Positions 27,112 to 34,782 of a DNA stretch of 64,000 nt are shown in pieces. Origin of the DNA: Gemmatimonadota bacterium (GTDB taxonomy: Bacteria; Gemmatimonadota; Gemmatimonadetes; Longimicrobiales; Gaopeijiaceae); NCBI GenBank assembly GCA_016873995.1, contig VGVR01000013.1, positions 18,237-82,236 on the forward strand, written 5' to 3'. Under the pieces are notes generated by a model, which did not search any database, had not been told where the DNA came from, and saw only the letters and a program-made list of their open reading frames with translations. How positions within the stretch are numbered: position 1 is the stretch's first letter; each line of letters begins with the position of its first letter. The position numbers were made by a program, and so were the translations under genes.

Positions 27112-28395
27112 GTGTCCGAACAGCTGATCTCGATTCTGGTCTTAGTCGCGGTCTTCGTGATTGCGACTGTGCTATCGGTCCACATGGGTGCCCTTGCGCT
27201 GTTCGCCACGTTCGTGGTCGGCTACTTCTTCTTCGGCGCCGATGGATACGCCGACATGATCTACGGGTTCTTCCCCGGCGATCTGTTCGTCGTCTTGGTC
27301 GGCGTCACCTACCTGTTCGCCATCGCCAAGAACAACGGTACGATCGCCTGGCTGGTGGGTGCCGCGGTGCGCGCATCCGGTGGCCGACTCGCCCTCATTC
27401 CTTGGGCCATGTTCACGGTCGCCGGCGCGCTGACCGCGATCGGAGGCGTGGTCCCGGCGGTGGTCGCCATCATCGCTCCGATCGGCATGGCGTTCGCCCG
27501 TCGCTATTCGATCAATCCCGTGCTGATGGGTCTGTTCGTAGTCAACGGCTGTACCGCGGGAGGCTTCTCACCGCTGTCGATCTTCGGCTCGATCACGAAT
27601 GCCGTCGTGAGGAGCAACGACCTACCTGGCAGCCCGAGCTTCTTGTGGGGTGCATCGATCGTGGCGAATGTGCTGCTGTCGGTCGTCGTGTTCTTCCTCT
27701 TCGGTGGCAGCAGGCTCCTCGGCCACGCCACCCGCGTATCGATGGACCCGGCTGCTGGAAGCGGGGAGCATGCCGACAGCCAACCGACGGCGACGCTCGG
27801 ACGGGACGCGCTGCTCACCCTGATCGGCCTGGCCGTGCTGCTGTTCGGGGCGCTCGTCTTCGGCCTCGAGATCGGGATGATGGCGATCGCCGTCGGGGTC
27901 GTCCTCTCGATCGTCGCACCGGCAGGCGCCAAGGGCGCAGTCGAGCAGATCGCCTGGGAGACGGTCCTGCTGATCTGCGGTATCGTCACATTCGTCGGTC
28001 TGATGCAGGAGATCGACACCCCCGGATGGCTAGGGGACAACGTGGCCCAACTCGGCACCCCATTGATCGCCGCACTGCTGATCTGCTACATCGGTGGCGT
28101 CGTCTCCGCCTTCGCGTCGACGACCGGCATCCTGGGAGCGCTGATCCCGCTGGCCGTGCCGTTCCTGCTGGGCTCGGACGCGGTCGGAGCGATCGGCCTC
28201 ATCACCGCGCTCGCGCTGTCTTCCTCGATCGTGGACGCCAGCCCGTTCTCCACCAGCGGCGCCCTCGTTGTCGCCAACTCGACCCCGGCCGAGCGAGACG
28301 ACGTGTTCCGCACTCTGATGATGTGGGGGTTCTCGATGGTGGCTCTGGTCCCGCTGCTGACTTGGCTAGTCCTGGTCCTCCCCGGCTGGCTGTGA
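27112..28395 (+). CDS. SLC13/MatC-type anion permease
   Basis: This 427-residue protein has about ten to twelve hydrophobic helices spread along its length (for example LISILVLVAVFVIATVLSV, LALFATFVVGYFFFGA, GASIVANVLLSVVVFFLF). It has repeated SXXTS/S-type loops (GGFSPLSIFGS in the first half, STTGILGALIP in the second), consistent with a dicarboxylate/malonate permease (MatC or SLC13 group). The ribosome site is weak, and GTG 27112 is close behind the upstream propeller gene. It is followed by CoA-transferase and enoyl-CoA hydratase genes, so it probably imports a carboxylic acid that is then activated and degraded. Exact substrate unknown. Confidence 0.78.
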   Translation: MSEQLISILVLVAVFVIATVLSVHMGALALFATFVVGYFFFGADGYADMIYGFFPGDLFVVLVGVTYLFAIAKNNGTIAWLVGAAVRASGGRLALIPWAMFTVAGALTAIGGVVPAVVAIIAPIGMAFARRYSINPVLMGLFVVNGCTAGGFSPLSIFGSITNAVVRSNDLPGSPSFLWGASIVANVLLSVVVFFLFGGSRLLGHATRVSMDPAAGSGEHADSQPTATLGRDALLTLIGLAVLLFGALVFGLEIGMMAIAVGVVLSIVAPAGAKGAVEQIAWETVLLICGIVTFVGLMQEIDTPGWLGDNVAQLGTPLIAALLICYIGGVVSAFASTTGILGALIPLAVPFLLGSDAVGAIGLITALALSSSIVDASPFSTSGALVVANSTPAERDDVFRTLMMWGFSMVALVPLLTWLVLVLPGWL

Positions 28396-28447
28396 GCACA
28401 CCTCGCATGCGCGATGAAGGTCGTTGGCGCCGCCCTTGGAGGCCTGC

Positions 28448-29668
28448 ATGAGCACTCGTGGCGCACCTGGGCCGCCCCACGACCTGCCGCCGCTGGCCGG
28501 CATCAACGTGCTCGAGGTGGGCGTGTTCATGGCGGGGCCTTTTGCGGGCATGCAGCTGGCAGACCTCGGAGCCCGGGTGATCAAGATCGAGGAGCCCGCT
28601 TCGGGGGACCCGGTTCGAGCCAGCGGACCCTTCCTGGACGGCGAGAGCTCGCCGTTCTTGCGGCTGAACCGGAACAAGGAGTCGGTCGCGCTGGACCTGA
28701 AGTCCGCGCCGGGCAAGGCGGCGTTTCTCGCGCTGGTCGAGACGGCCGACGTCGTCATCGAGAACCTGCGGCCCGGCGCGATGGCCCGGCTCGGCCTGGA
28801 CGCCGCGACGATCTCGACGGTCAATCCGCGTGTCGTCTACGCGTCGTGCTCCGGCTGGGGGCAGGATGGACCGCTGGCCTCGCTCCCTGGGCTGGACATC
28901 ATGGCGCAGGCGCGGAGCGGTATCATGAGCATCACCGGCACACCGGGCGGCGACCCCGTGAAGGTCGGCGTTCCGGTCTGCGATCTGGTGTGTGGACTAT
29001 ACGCAGCCCTGGCCGTGACGGCTGCGTTACGCGAGCGCGACCGGACGGGGCACGGCCAAGCGATCGACGTCTCGCTGCTCGAGGCCGGCGTCAGCCTGGG
29101 CGTTTGGGAGGCCGGCACGTACTTCGCCACTGGCGAGACCCCCGGTCCGCTGGGGTCGGCGCACCAGGTCCAGGCGCCCTACCAAGCGTTCCGTACCGCC
29201 GATGGTTGGATCACGATCGGCGCGAATACGCACAACACCTGGTCCGCGCTCTGCCGCACGCTCGACATGGCTTCCGAGCTCGCCGACGAGGCCTACGCCA
29301 ACGCCGCTCGCCGCCACGCCCGCCGGGGCGAGCTGGCCGCCGTCGTCGAGTCTCGCACCCGCACCCGCACCACCACAGATCTGCTGGACGCGCTCGGCAA
29401 GGCCGGCGTGCCGTGCGCGCCCATCAACGACTACGGCCAGGTCTTCAATGACGACCACCTGAACGCTCGCCGCTTCTTCTGGGACGCCCCACACCCTACG
29501 CTCGGACCGGTCCGTCAGATCGGATCGCCGATGCGTTTTTCGCGCAGCCCCGCCGTGCGCGGCGCGGCCGGCCCGCCACTGGGTGCAGACACGAGAGCGG
29601 CGCTCCAGCGGTCACGCGTGCCAGCCGAGATCATCGACGCGGTCAGCGAGCGAGGAGAAGCGGAGTGA
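28448..29668 (+). CDS. CaiB/BaiF (family III) CoA-transferase
   Basis: This 406-residue protein has hallmarks of family III CoA-transferases: the N-terminal VLEVGVFMAGPFAGMQLADL, GARVIKIEEPASGDPVR and NRNKESVALDLKS, the catalytic Asp region in PGLDIMAQARSGIMSITG (the Asp of GLD), and a late GVPCAPINDYGQVFNDDHL. These enzymes move CoA between acyl-CoA and a carboxylic acid. The ATG at 28448 is preceded by GGAGG at 28439-28443, which decides the start over a longer frame beginning 24 bases earlier. It is followed by enoyl-CoA hydratase with an overlapping GTGA. A second CaiB-type gene lies at 46699. Confidence 0.9.
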   Translation: MSTRGAPGPPHDLPPLAGINVLEVGVFMAGPFAGMQLADLGARVIKIEEPASGDPVRASGPFLDGESSPFLRLNRNKESVALDLKSAPGKAAFLALVETADVVIENLRPGAMARLGLDAATISTVNPRVVYASCSGWGQDGPLASLPGLDIMAQARSGIMSITGTPGGDPVKVGVPVCDLVCGLYAALAVTAALRERDRTGHGQAIDVSLLEAGVSLGVWEAGTYFATGETPGPLGSAHQVQAPYQAFRTADGWITIGANTHNTWSALCRTLDMASELADEAYANAARRHARRGELAAVVESRTRTRTTTDLLDALGKAGVPCAPINDYGQVFNDDHLNARRFFWDAPHPTLGPVRQIGSPMRFSRSPAVRGAAGPPLGADTRAALQRSRVPAEIIDAVSERGEAE

Positions 29669-30435
29669 GCGACATCGAGGTCACCCAGGACGGCGCCGTC
29701 CTGACCGTGCTGTTCAATCGCCCCGAGGCGCGCAACGCGATGACGTTCGCGATGTACGATCGCCTCGAGGAAGCGTGCGCTCAGGCCGACGCAGACGAGT
29801 CGGTGCGAGTTCTGGTACTGCGCGGCGCGGGCGGCCAAGCGTTCGTAGCCGGCACCGACATCGCACAGTTTCTCGATTTCACCAGCGGCGAGGATGGCGT
29901 CGCCTACGAGGCGCGCATCGAGCGCGTGGTCAACCGACTCGAGGACGTCACCGTACCGACCGTGGCTGCGGTCGAGGGCGTCTGCGTGGGTGGGGGGCTG
30001 GTACTCGCCGCCGCCTGTAAACTGCGCGTGGCAACCGAGTCGTCCCGCTTCGGCGTCCCCATCGCCCGCACGCTGGGCAACTGCCTGTCCATGAACAGCT
30101 ATTCGCTCTTGATCCACCACCTGGGTCCCGGGCGAACCCTGGACATGCTCCTGCGAGCGACGACGCTCTCGGCCGACGACGCGCATGCCGGAGGATTCGT
30201 CTACGAGGTCGTGCCCGACGGCGGGCTAGACGGGGCGCTCGCGTCGCTGGTGGAGACGTTGTCGAGCCACGCGCCGCTGAGCATGAAGGCAGCCGGCCAA
30301 GCGCTGACCCGCCTGCGCCGCGCCCACCTGCCCGACGGCGACGACCTCGTGCGCGAGGTGTTCGGCAGTGAGGACTTCCGGGCTGGCGTGTCGGCCTTCG
30401 TCAAGCGGGAAAGAGTCAGGTGGACGGGGCGCTGA
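29665..30435 (+). CDS. Enoyl-CoA hydratase/isomerase family protein
   Basis: This 256-residue crotonase-fold protein has the CoA-binding region FNRPEARNAMTF, the oxyanion-hole stretch AFVAGTDIAQF and the VEGVCVGGGLVLAAACKLR segment, followed by SRFGVPIARTLGNCLSMNSY. The usual catalytic Glu positions are not obvious (the loop reads RTLGNCL rather than a PExxLG pattern), so the exact reaction (hydratase, isomerase or other crotonase chemistry) is uncertain. GTG 29665 overlaps the CoA-transferase stop. It would act on the CoA ester formed by the transferase in the same operon. Confidence 0.85.
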   Translation: MSDIEVTQDGAVLTVLFNRPEARNAMTFAMYDRLEEACAQADADESVRVLVLRGAGGQAFVAGTDIAQFLDFTSGEDGVAYEARIERVVNRLEDVTVPTVAAVEGVCVGGGLVLAAACKLRVATESSRFGVPIARTLGNCLSMNSYSLLIHHLGPGRTLDMLLRATTLSADDAHAGGFVYEVVPDGGLDGALASLVETLSSHAPLSMKAAGQALTRLRRAHLPDGDDLVREVFGSEDFRAGVSAFVKRERVRWTGR

Positions 30436-30440
30436 ACGGG

Positions 30441-30740
30441 ATGAACGCCGAACCGCTGCTCTCGCAGGTCGCCGCCCTGCTCAAGAAGCGCCGATTGTCC
30501 GCGGTGCTCATCGGCAACGCCGCCGCGGCCCTCCAGGGCTCGCCGGTGACGACGATGGACTTGGACTTCATGTTCCGGAAGACGCCCGGCAACCTGAAGC
30601 TCGACTTCATGAGCAAGGTGGACGGCATCCGGTCGCTCGAGTCGCTGGTCGAGCAGATCAGGCGCCAGTCGGCGCTTCCGCCCGAACGCCGAACCAACTT
30701 CCTGCGCAAGCGGCTGCCCGGGGGCGGATCGGCGCTCTAG
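30441..30740 (+). pseudogene. Shortened nucleotidyltransferase-like protein
   Basis: The 99-residue frame begins MNAEPLLSQVAALLKKRRLS and contains LIGNAAAALQGSPVTTMDLD, the start of a minimal nucleotidyltransferase (AbiEii/MNT-like) domain with its Asp-x-Asp pair. It then jumps to FMFRKTPGNLKLDFMSKVDG; in relatives I recall, several tens of residues separate MFRKTP from the DFMS segment. An in-frame internal deletion is therefore likely. It follows the enoyl-CoA hydratase directly on the same strand (an earlier GTG at 30420 would overlap it). A functional toxin or tRNA-modifying role is unlikely in this form. Confidence 0.5.
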
Positions 30741-30768
30741 GTCGGTCGGCCGCGACGGGCACCGATGG

Positions 30769-31683
30769 TCATTCGGCCACCCACACGAACGTGCCGTCGC
30801 GGTTCTCGAATTTGCCGCGACCCGGGAACGGGAAGTGCACCGCGTAGACGAGCTGGCCGCTCGCCGCCGCGGAGGCGAGCAGGGCCTTCCGGCTCTCTTG
30901 CGCCAGCGGAGCATCCCCGTCGAAAGCGATCGTCCAATCAGGCCGCTGCACCGAAATCACCGAGTGGTGCATCGTGTCGCCGATGTAGAGCAGTGAGGCC
31001 GGTCCCGAAGAGATGAGGTAGCCGGAGTGGCCGGGTGTGTGGCCCTGAATGTCCACCGCCACGACGGTGCCAGGGACCAGATCGGCACCGGGCGCGAACG
31101 TTGCCACTCTCGGAGAGATCGTCGTCACCAACGAGGCGAGCTGCGAGTTGGCCTGCATCGCGGCCCACTCGTTGGCGGAGATGTGGATGGCGGCGTTGGG
31201 GAATGCCAACGCGCCGCCCGCCCCGGCGAGCCCATTGACGTGATCGCCGTGACTGTGGCTGATGAAGATGTCCGTCACGGCGGCTGGCTCGACGCCGGCG
31301 GTCGCCATGGATGCGGATAACATTCCGGTTGGGCCCGTGCCCGCGTCGAACAACAGCACGCGATCCGGGGTGCGGACGATCAGTGGCTGCACGCTGAGCT
31401 GTAGAACGTCCGTGGCGAGACCCGCCGCGGTCAGCAGGGCGTCCACTTCTGCTTTCGTCTGATTGATAGCGAGCGTCCGGTTGTCGTTCGCCGGAGAGAA
31501 GGCGGCGTCTTTCAGGGACGCGGCCTGGAGTGAGCCGATGGTGAAGGGTGACGCATTCTCACCCGCGCCAAAGGCGGAGATGGCGGGTGCCGCGGCCTCG
31601 GCAGCGTCACCGGAATCGCCTGCAGGCGAACAGGCGGCGAGGTTCGCTGCGATCATCATCACTAGGGCTGTCGCGGTTCTCAT
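30769..31683 (-). CDS. Lipoprotein metallo-beta-lactamase-fold hydrolase
   Basis: This 304-residue protein has a lipoprotein signal peptide with the lipobox LAAC (Cys18) and an MBL-fold domain carrying the zinc motif FISHSHGDHVNG, with later ligands in GHTPGHSGY and YIGDTMHHS and a terminal AVHFPFPGRGKFE. The pattern matches exported MBL-fold proteins often found near quinone or lactone metabolism. I chose ATG 31683 since the lipobox follows at the right distance; a longer frame exists. It would be anchored in the periplasm. Substrate not determinable. Confidence 0.8.
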   Translation of the reverse strand: MRTATALVMMIAANLAACSPAGDSGDAAEAAAPAISAFGAGENASPFTIGSLQAASLKDAAFSPANDNRTLAINQTKAEVDALLTAAGLATDVLQLSVQPLIVRTPDRVLLFDAGTGPTGMLSASMATAGVEPAAVTDIFISHSHGDHVNGLAGAGGALAFPNAAIHISANEWAAMQANSQLASLVTTISPRVATFAPGADLVPGTVVAVDIQGHTPGHSGYLISSGPASLLYIGDTMHHSVISVQRPDWTIAFDGDAPLAQESRKALLASAAASGQLVYAVHFPFPGRGKFENRDGTFVWVAE

Positions 31684-32084
31684 GGTGCCGTCTCTCGACC
31701 CGAGCGCTCGTGCGCATGGGGAACGTGGTAGAAGGACGTCGGGGGTGGTGCAGTTGGTTGGCGACGGGAATTCTGCTGGCATCGGCACGTAGATGACAAG
31801 GCGCTCGGCGTGGCTCACCCCCGGACTCGCTCACGACAGCTGCAGCCCCCACGTCTCGGCGGGTGAGGACTCGGTGGACTCCTCCGGAACGGGCTCGAGC
31901 TGAAACTTCGCCGCGAGCGACGCCACCGCGGCCGGATCGCGGCCCGGCGTCGGCCTCGGGGCTCGGCACGCACGCCAGTCGCGCCGATCCTGGCCGGAAG
32001 GCGATGAGGGCTGCCGGCCTCTTGCTCGGCGGCTCGCGCGAGCGTCCTTTGCACCTTCCACCGAGTCGTGATGAGACTGAGCCG
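31684..32084. other. Intergenic stretch with a possible gene tail
   Basis: This stretch separates the metallo-hydrolase (leftward) from the small exported protein gene (rightward). On the minus strand a frame ending at 31831 reads, in its last 40 or so codons, GRDPAAVASLAAKFQLEPVP then EESTESSPAETWGLQLS, which looks like a protein C-terminus but has no credible beginning. It may be a leftover tail of a lost gene. No promoter or repeat stands out. Confidence 0.3.
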
Positions 32085-32741
32085 ATGCGCCTCCTCGTGA
32101 AGAACTTGAAGACAGTGCTGCCGATCCTGGCTGCTTTCGCCATCTGCGTGGCGGGGCTGGCCGGCCAGGAGGCGAGCCCGTCATCGCCGCACGTGACGCA
32201 CCTGACGAGCTCGTTCCCCGCGGGTCCAGGGGGGCACGGTCTGGTCGTGATCGCTGCCCAGGAAGCGAACACGGTCATGATGCACGCCAACTTCGCCGCT
32301 GGGGATCCCGCGAACCTCGAGGCGATGAAGACGCATGCCGGGCACGTGCTGCACGCCCTCGACCCGCAATCCGGGAGCCAAGGACCCGGCCTCGGATTCG
32401 GGCTCGTGCCTGCTGTCGAGGCCATCGTGGAGCACCTGCAGCTCGCGAGGAGCGCCCCGGGCGCGTCCGCAGCGGTGCGGACGCAGGGGCCCGACCTCGA
32501 GGCAGCGGCGCGCGCAGTGGGCGTTCGCGCGGGGCGGATCGCGGCCCTCGCCGGACGCATCCGAGCCGCGACGACGGCAGAAGAGGCCGCCCCGCTGACC
32601 GTCGAGATGCGCACCCTCGCCTTGCAGCTGGATACCGGCGAAGGAAACGACGTGGGGGCCGGACAAGGCGGGCTCACGCACGTCGAGGCGCAGGCCTACG
32701 AGATCCTGGTCGGCGAGGGCCTGCTCAGGGTTCTGCGATAG
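32085..32741 (+). CDS. Exported small alpha-helical protein of unknown function
   Basis: This 218-residue protein has a basic N-terminus and signal helix (VLPILAAFAICVAGLAG), then an Ala-rich, mostly helical body with several His residues (PHVTHLTSSFPAGPGGHG, TVMMHANFAAGD, KTHAGHVLHALDPQS). The pattern of MxxH and HxxxH could be a metal or haem-binding helix pair, but no CxxCH is present. Start ATG 32085. I do not recognise the family. It is convergent with the NHL lipoprotein gene. Confidence 0.6.
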   Translation: MRLLVKNLKTVLPILAAFAICVAGLAGQEASPSSPHVTHLTSSFPAGPGGHGLVVIAAQEANTVMMHANFAAGDPANLEAMKTHAGHVLHALDPQSGSQGPGLGFGLVPAVEAIVEHLQLARSAPGASAAVRTQGPDLEAAARAVGVRAGRIAALAGRIRAATTAEEAAPLTVEMRTLALQLDTGEGNDVGAGQGGLTHVEAQAYEILVGEGLLRVLR

Positions 32742-32825
32742 GCAAGCGATGGCGGGTGGCGCTCGCGCCGCCCAGGGACCGCGCGTAAGCCAGCCCCCAG
32801 GGGAAGACCGAGTCCCGGTCGACGC

Positions 32826-33983
32826 TCAGGCGCTCGGGGCTACGCGCGGGACGTGCTTCTCCAGCATGCGGCGACGGACGACCCCTCCGTACACGTTGCC
32901 GTGCGAGTCGAACCCCACGGCCTCGGCTCCGCTGTGCGAGATGGTGGTGGACTCGAGGTCCTCGATGAAGTGCTCCACGGTCCCGTCAACGGCGCTGCCG
33001 ATGCGGATCCCCTTCTTCCAGCCAGGATTGTGGAAGTCCCAGGATTCGGAGTCGGCTACGTAGATGCGGTCATCGGGGGAGATCGCGATCCCGCTGGGCC
33101 GACCGAACTGGTACCAGAGGTCGAGGAAGTTCCCTTCCTGATCGAAAATCTGGATGCGGTTGTTGTTGCGGTCCGCAACGAACACGCGGCCCCGGGAGTC
33201 GAGGGCGATCGAATGCGGGGTGCTGAACTCGCCGATCCCAGGTCCCGTTTTCCCCCACGACTTCAGATACGTCCCGTCCGGGGCGAACTTGGAGACGCGG
33301 GCTACGCGCGCATCCGGGCTGTTGTTGTGCCCCTCCGTGATGAAGATGCTGCCGTCCGGCGCCACCGCGACCGCGGTCGGCTCGGTCAGCGCCGCCGGCG
33401 GATCACCCGGGGTGCCTCGTGTCCCGATCGTCCTCAGCAGCTCGCCCTGGTTCGAGAACGCGAACACGACGTGCGCCCCCTGGTCGGCGACCCACAAGTT
33501 CCCTTCGCCGTCCATTCCGAGCCCGTGCGGGAACGTCATCATTCCCTCTCCCCAGGACCGCAGGAGCCGGCCCTCCGCGTCGAGCGCCATCATGGGCGGC
33601 TCTTGGCGCCCTTCGCACGAGTTGCCCATGCAGCGCGACAGCGCGTAGAGCGTCCCGTCGGAGCCTTCGACCATCCCTATGAACGACGGCCTCGCCTCGT
33701 AGTCGGCCGGATCGATCGGGCCGGTGGGCAGCTCGGCCCAGGGCCAGACCCTGTCGTACGGATTCGGGAGGTCGTTGACAGGAAGAACGAGGCGCTGCTC
33801 CGGATAGGCCACGCCACCGAACGTGAGCGCCTGGCCTGGCGCAACCGCCTGCACGGCGCTCGCCCCGATCGGCCCGATCTCCGGCGCACTCTCTGCGCCC
33901 GAGCAAGCGGCGAGCAGGGTCATGAGCGCGCCGGGGGTCGCTCCGTGCCTACGCGCTACCGCTACCTCGACACGAGCCGGCAT
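32826..33983 (-). CDS. NHL-repeat lipoprotein (secreted beta-propeller)
   Basis: This 385-residue protein has an N-terminal stretch with LAAC (lipobox-like Cys at about residue 28) and a series of NHL-type blades: HGLGMDGEGNLWVADQGAHV, AVAVAPDGSIFITEGHN, SIALDSRGRVFVADRNNNRI, GIAISPDDRIYVADSESWD. The start ATG 33983 follows GGAGG five to six bases upstream. It is a relative of the propeller protein at 25987 and, like it, lacks a clear catalytic motif; a peptidylamidoglycolate lyase-like or binding role is possible. Single gene. Confidence 0.75.
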   Translation of the reverse strand: MPARVEVAVARRHGATPGALMTLLAACSGAESAPEIGPIGASAVQAVAPGQALTFGGVAYPEQRLVLPVNDLPNPYDRVWPWAELPTGPIDPADYEARPSFIGMVEGSDGTLYALSRCMGNSCEGRQEPPMMALDAEGRLLRSWGEGMMTFPHGLGMDGEGNLWVADQGAHVVFAFSNQGELLRTIGTRGTPGDPPAALTEPTAVAVAPDGSIFITEGHNNSPDARVARVSKFAPDGTYLKSWGKTGPGIGEFSTPHSIALDSRGRVFVADRNNNRIQIFDQEGNFLDLWYQFGRPSGIAISPDDRIYVADSESWDFHNPGWKKGIRIGSAVDGTVEHFIEDLESTTISHSGAEAVGFDSHGNVYGGVVRRRMLEKHVPRVAPSA

Positions 33984-34381
33984 CGGGGGCCTCCTCCCAT
34001 GGATATCGTCTTCGCGGGTGGCTAACGATGCGTGCTGAAGCGAGCGCACCACCTCTCGCGGCAGTTTGGGGGCGGCTGGCGGCGGAGACAAGCCGTCGAC
34101 TTCGCGACGACAGGTGAGCACCATCCCTCGGCATCTGTTCCGGGCCGGCTTCATTGCTCTCAGTCGGCGACGCGATGCACCCCTCGGTGATTCTGGGACG
34201 CCATCCGACGACGACCCCGTGGCATGACGCGACCGAGCCGTCGTGGCCGCGCATCCGACGCATTTCTAGACGATCTTCCCCACCTGGGTCCCGCGAAATC
34301 CGTCCGCGAGCGGGAAGCCGTTGCGGGCGCGAACACCGCCCTGGGCCGCGTCGACTCTTCCAGCGCTGCCGGCTCGGCGAT
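33984..34381. other. Intergenic region without an identified gene
   Basis: About 400 bases between the NHL lipoprotein start and the small membrane protein. All frames longer than 50 codons here are GC-rich, Arg/Ala-rich artefacts. The promoter of the lipoprotein gene should lie at its left side. I see no repeat, hairpin or RNA gene. Confidence 0.4.
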
Positions 34382-34750
34382 TCAGGAACCGGCCACCCAC
34401 GCCACCCCCATCATCACCGCCGTCGCCAGCACGCTTTGCACGAACACCCGCCGCGCCTGCGCGCGCACCACGGCCAGCTCGGCACTGTCTCCAATGCGCT
34501 CGGGCCTGCCGTCCAGGTCGCGCAGACCGCGCGATGCGAGGCGCATTCAGGTCTTCGCACGCGACTGGAAGACTCCCGAGAAGCCGACGAAGAAGAAGAC
34601 GGCCGAGGGCAGGAGGATGGTTCGCGGAAGCACGGCCGACCACGCGCCCAGCACGACCACGACGCCGACCGCCAACGAGACCACGCCCAGGTTCCGGCGC
34701 CTACGCCGCTGAGCCGGCCCGATGTTGATGACGCAGACGGTGTCGTCCAC
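34382..34750 (-). CDS. Small membrane protein interrupted by an in-frame TGA (possible selenocysteine)
   Basis: Starting at GTG 34750, a 67-residue part contains a basic N-terminus (NIGPAQRRRRRNLG) and two hydrophobic helices (about residues 19-37 and 41-58), then KT and a TGA at 34549-34547. The same frame continues MRLASRGLRDLDGRPER, then IGDSAELAVVRAQARRVFVQ and a third helix to TGA at 34384-34382. From memory, relatives of this uncharacterised bacterial family have Cys at the TGA position (pattern KTC-V-LAARG). The combined product would be 122 residues. A hairpin directly downstream resembles a bacterial SECIS element (see separate entry). Simple nonsense mutation is the alternative. The gene lies 32 bases after the aminotransferase and on the same strand. 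Confidence 0.6.
34518..34534 (-). promoter_or_regulatory. SECIS-like hairpin downstream of the in-frame TGA
   Basis: On the coding (minus) strand, nucleotides 13-29 after the TGA read TCGCGC-GGTCT-GCGCGA: a perfect six-pair stem with a GGTCT loop. The E. coli fdhF SECIS, as I recall it, has GGUCUGC at the same offset (nucleotides 19-25 after UGA). The bulged U of the fdhF element is not evident. In such GC-rich coding DNA, hairpins arise by chance, so this is suggestive only. Confidence 0.4.
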
Positions 34751-34782
34751 CTTCGGTCCGTCGTCGTCCGCGTGGCCCGCGC

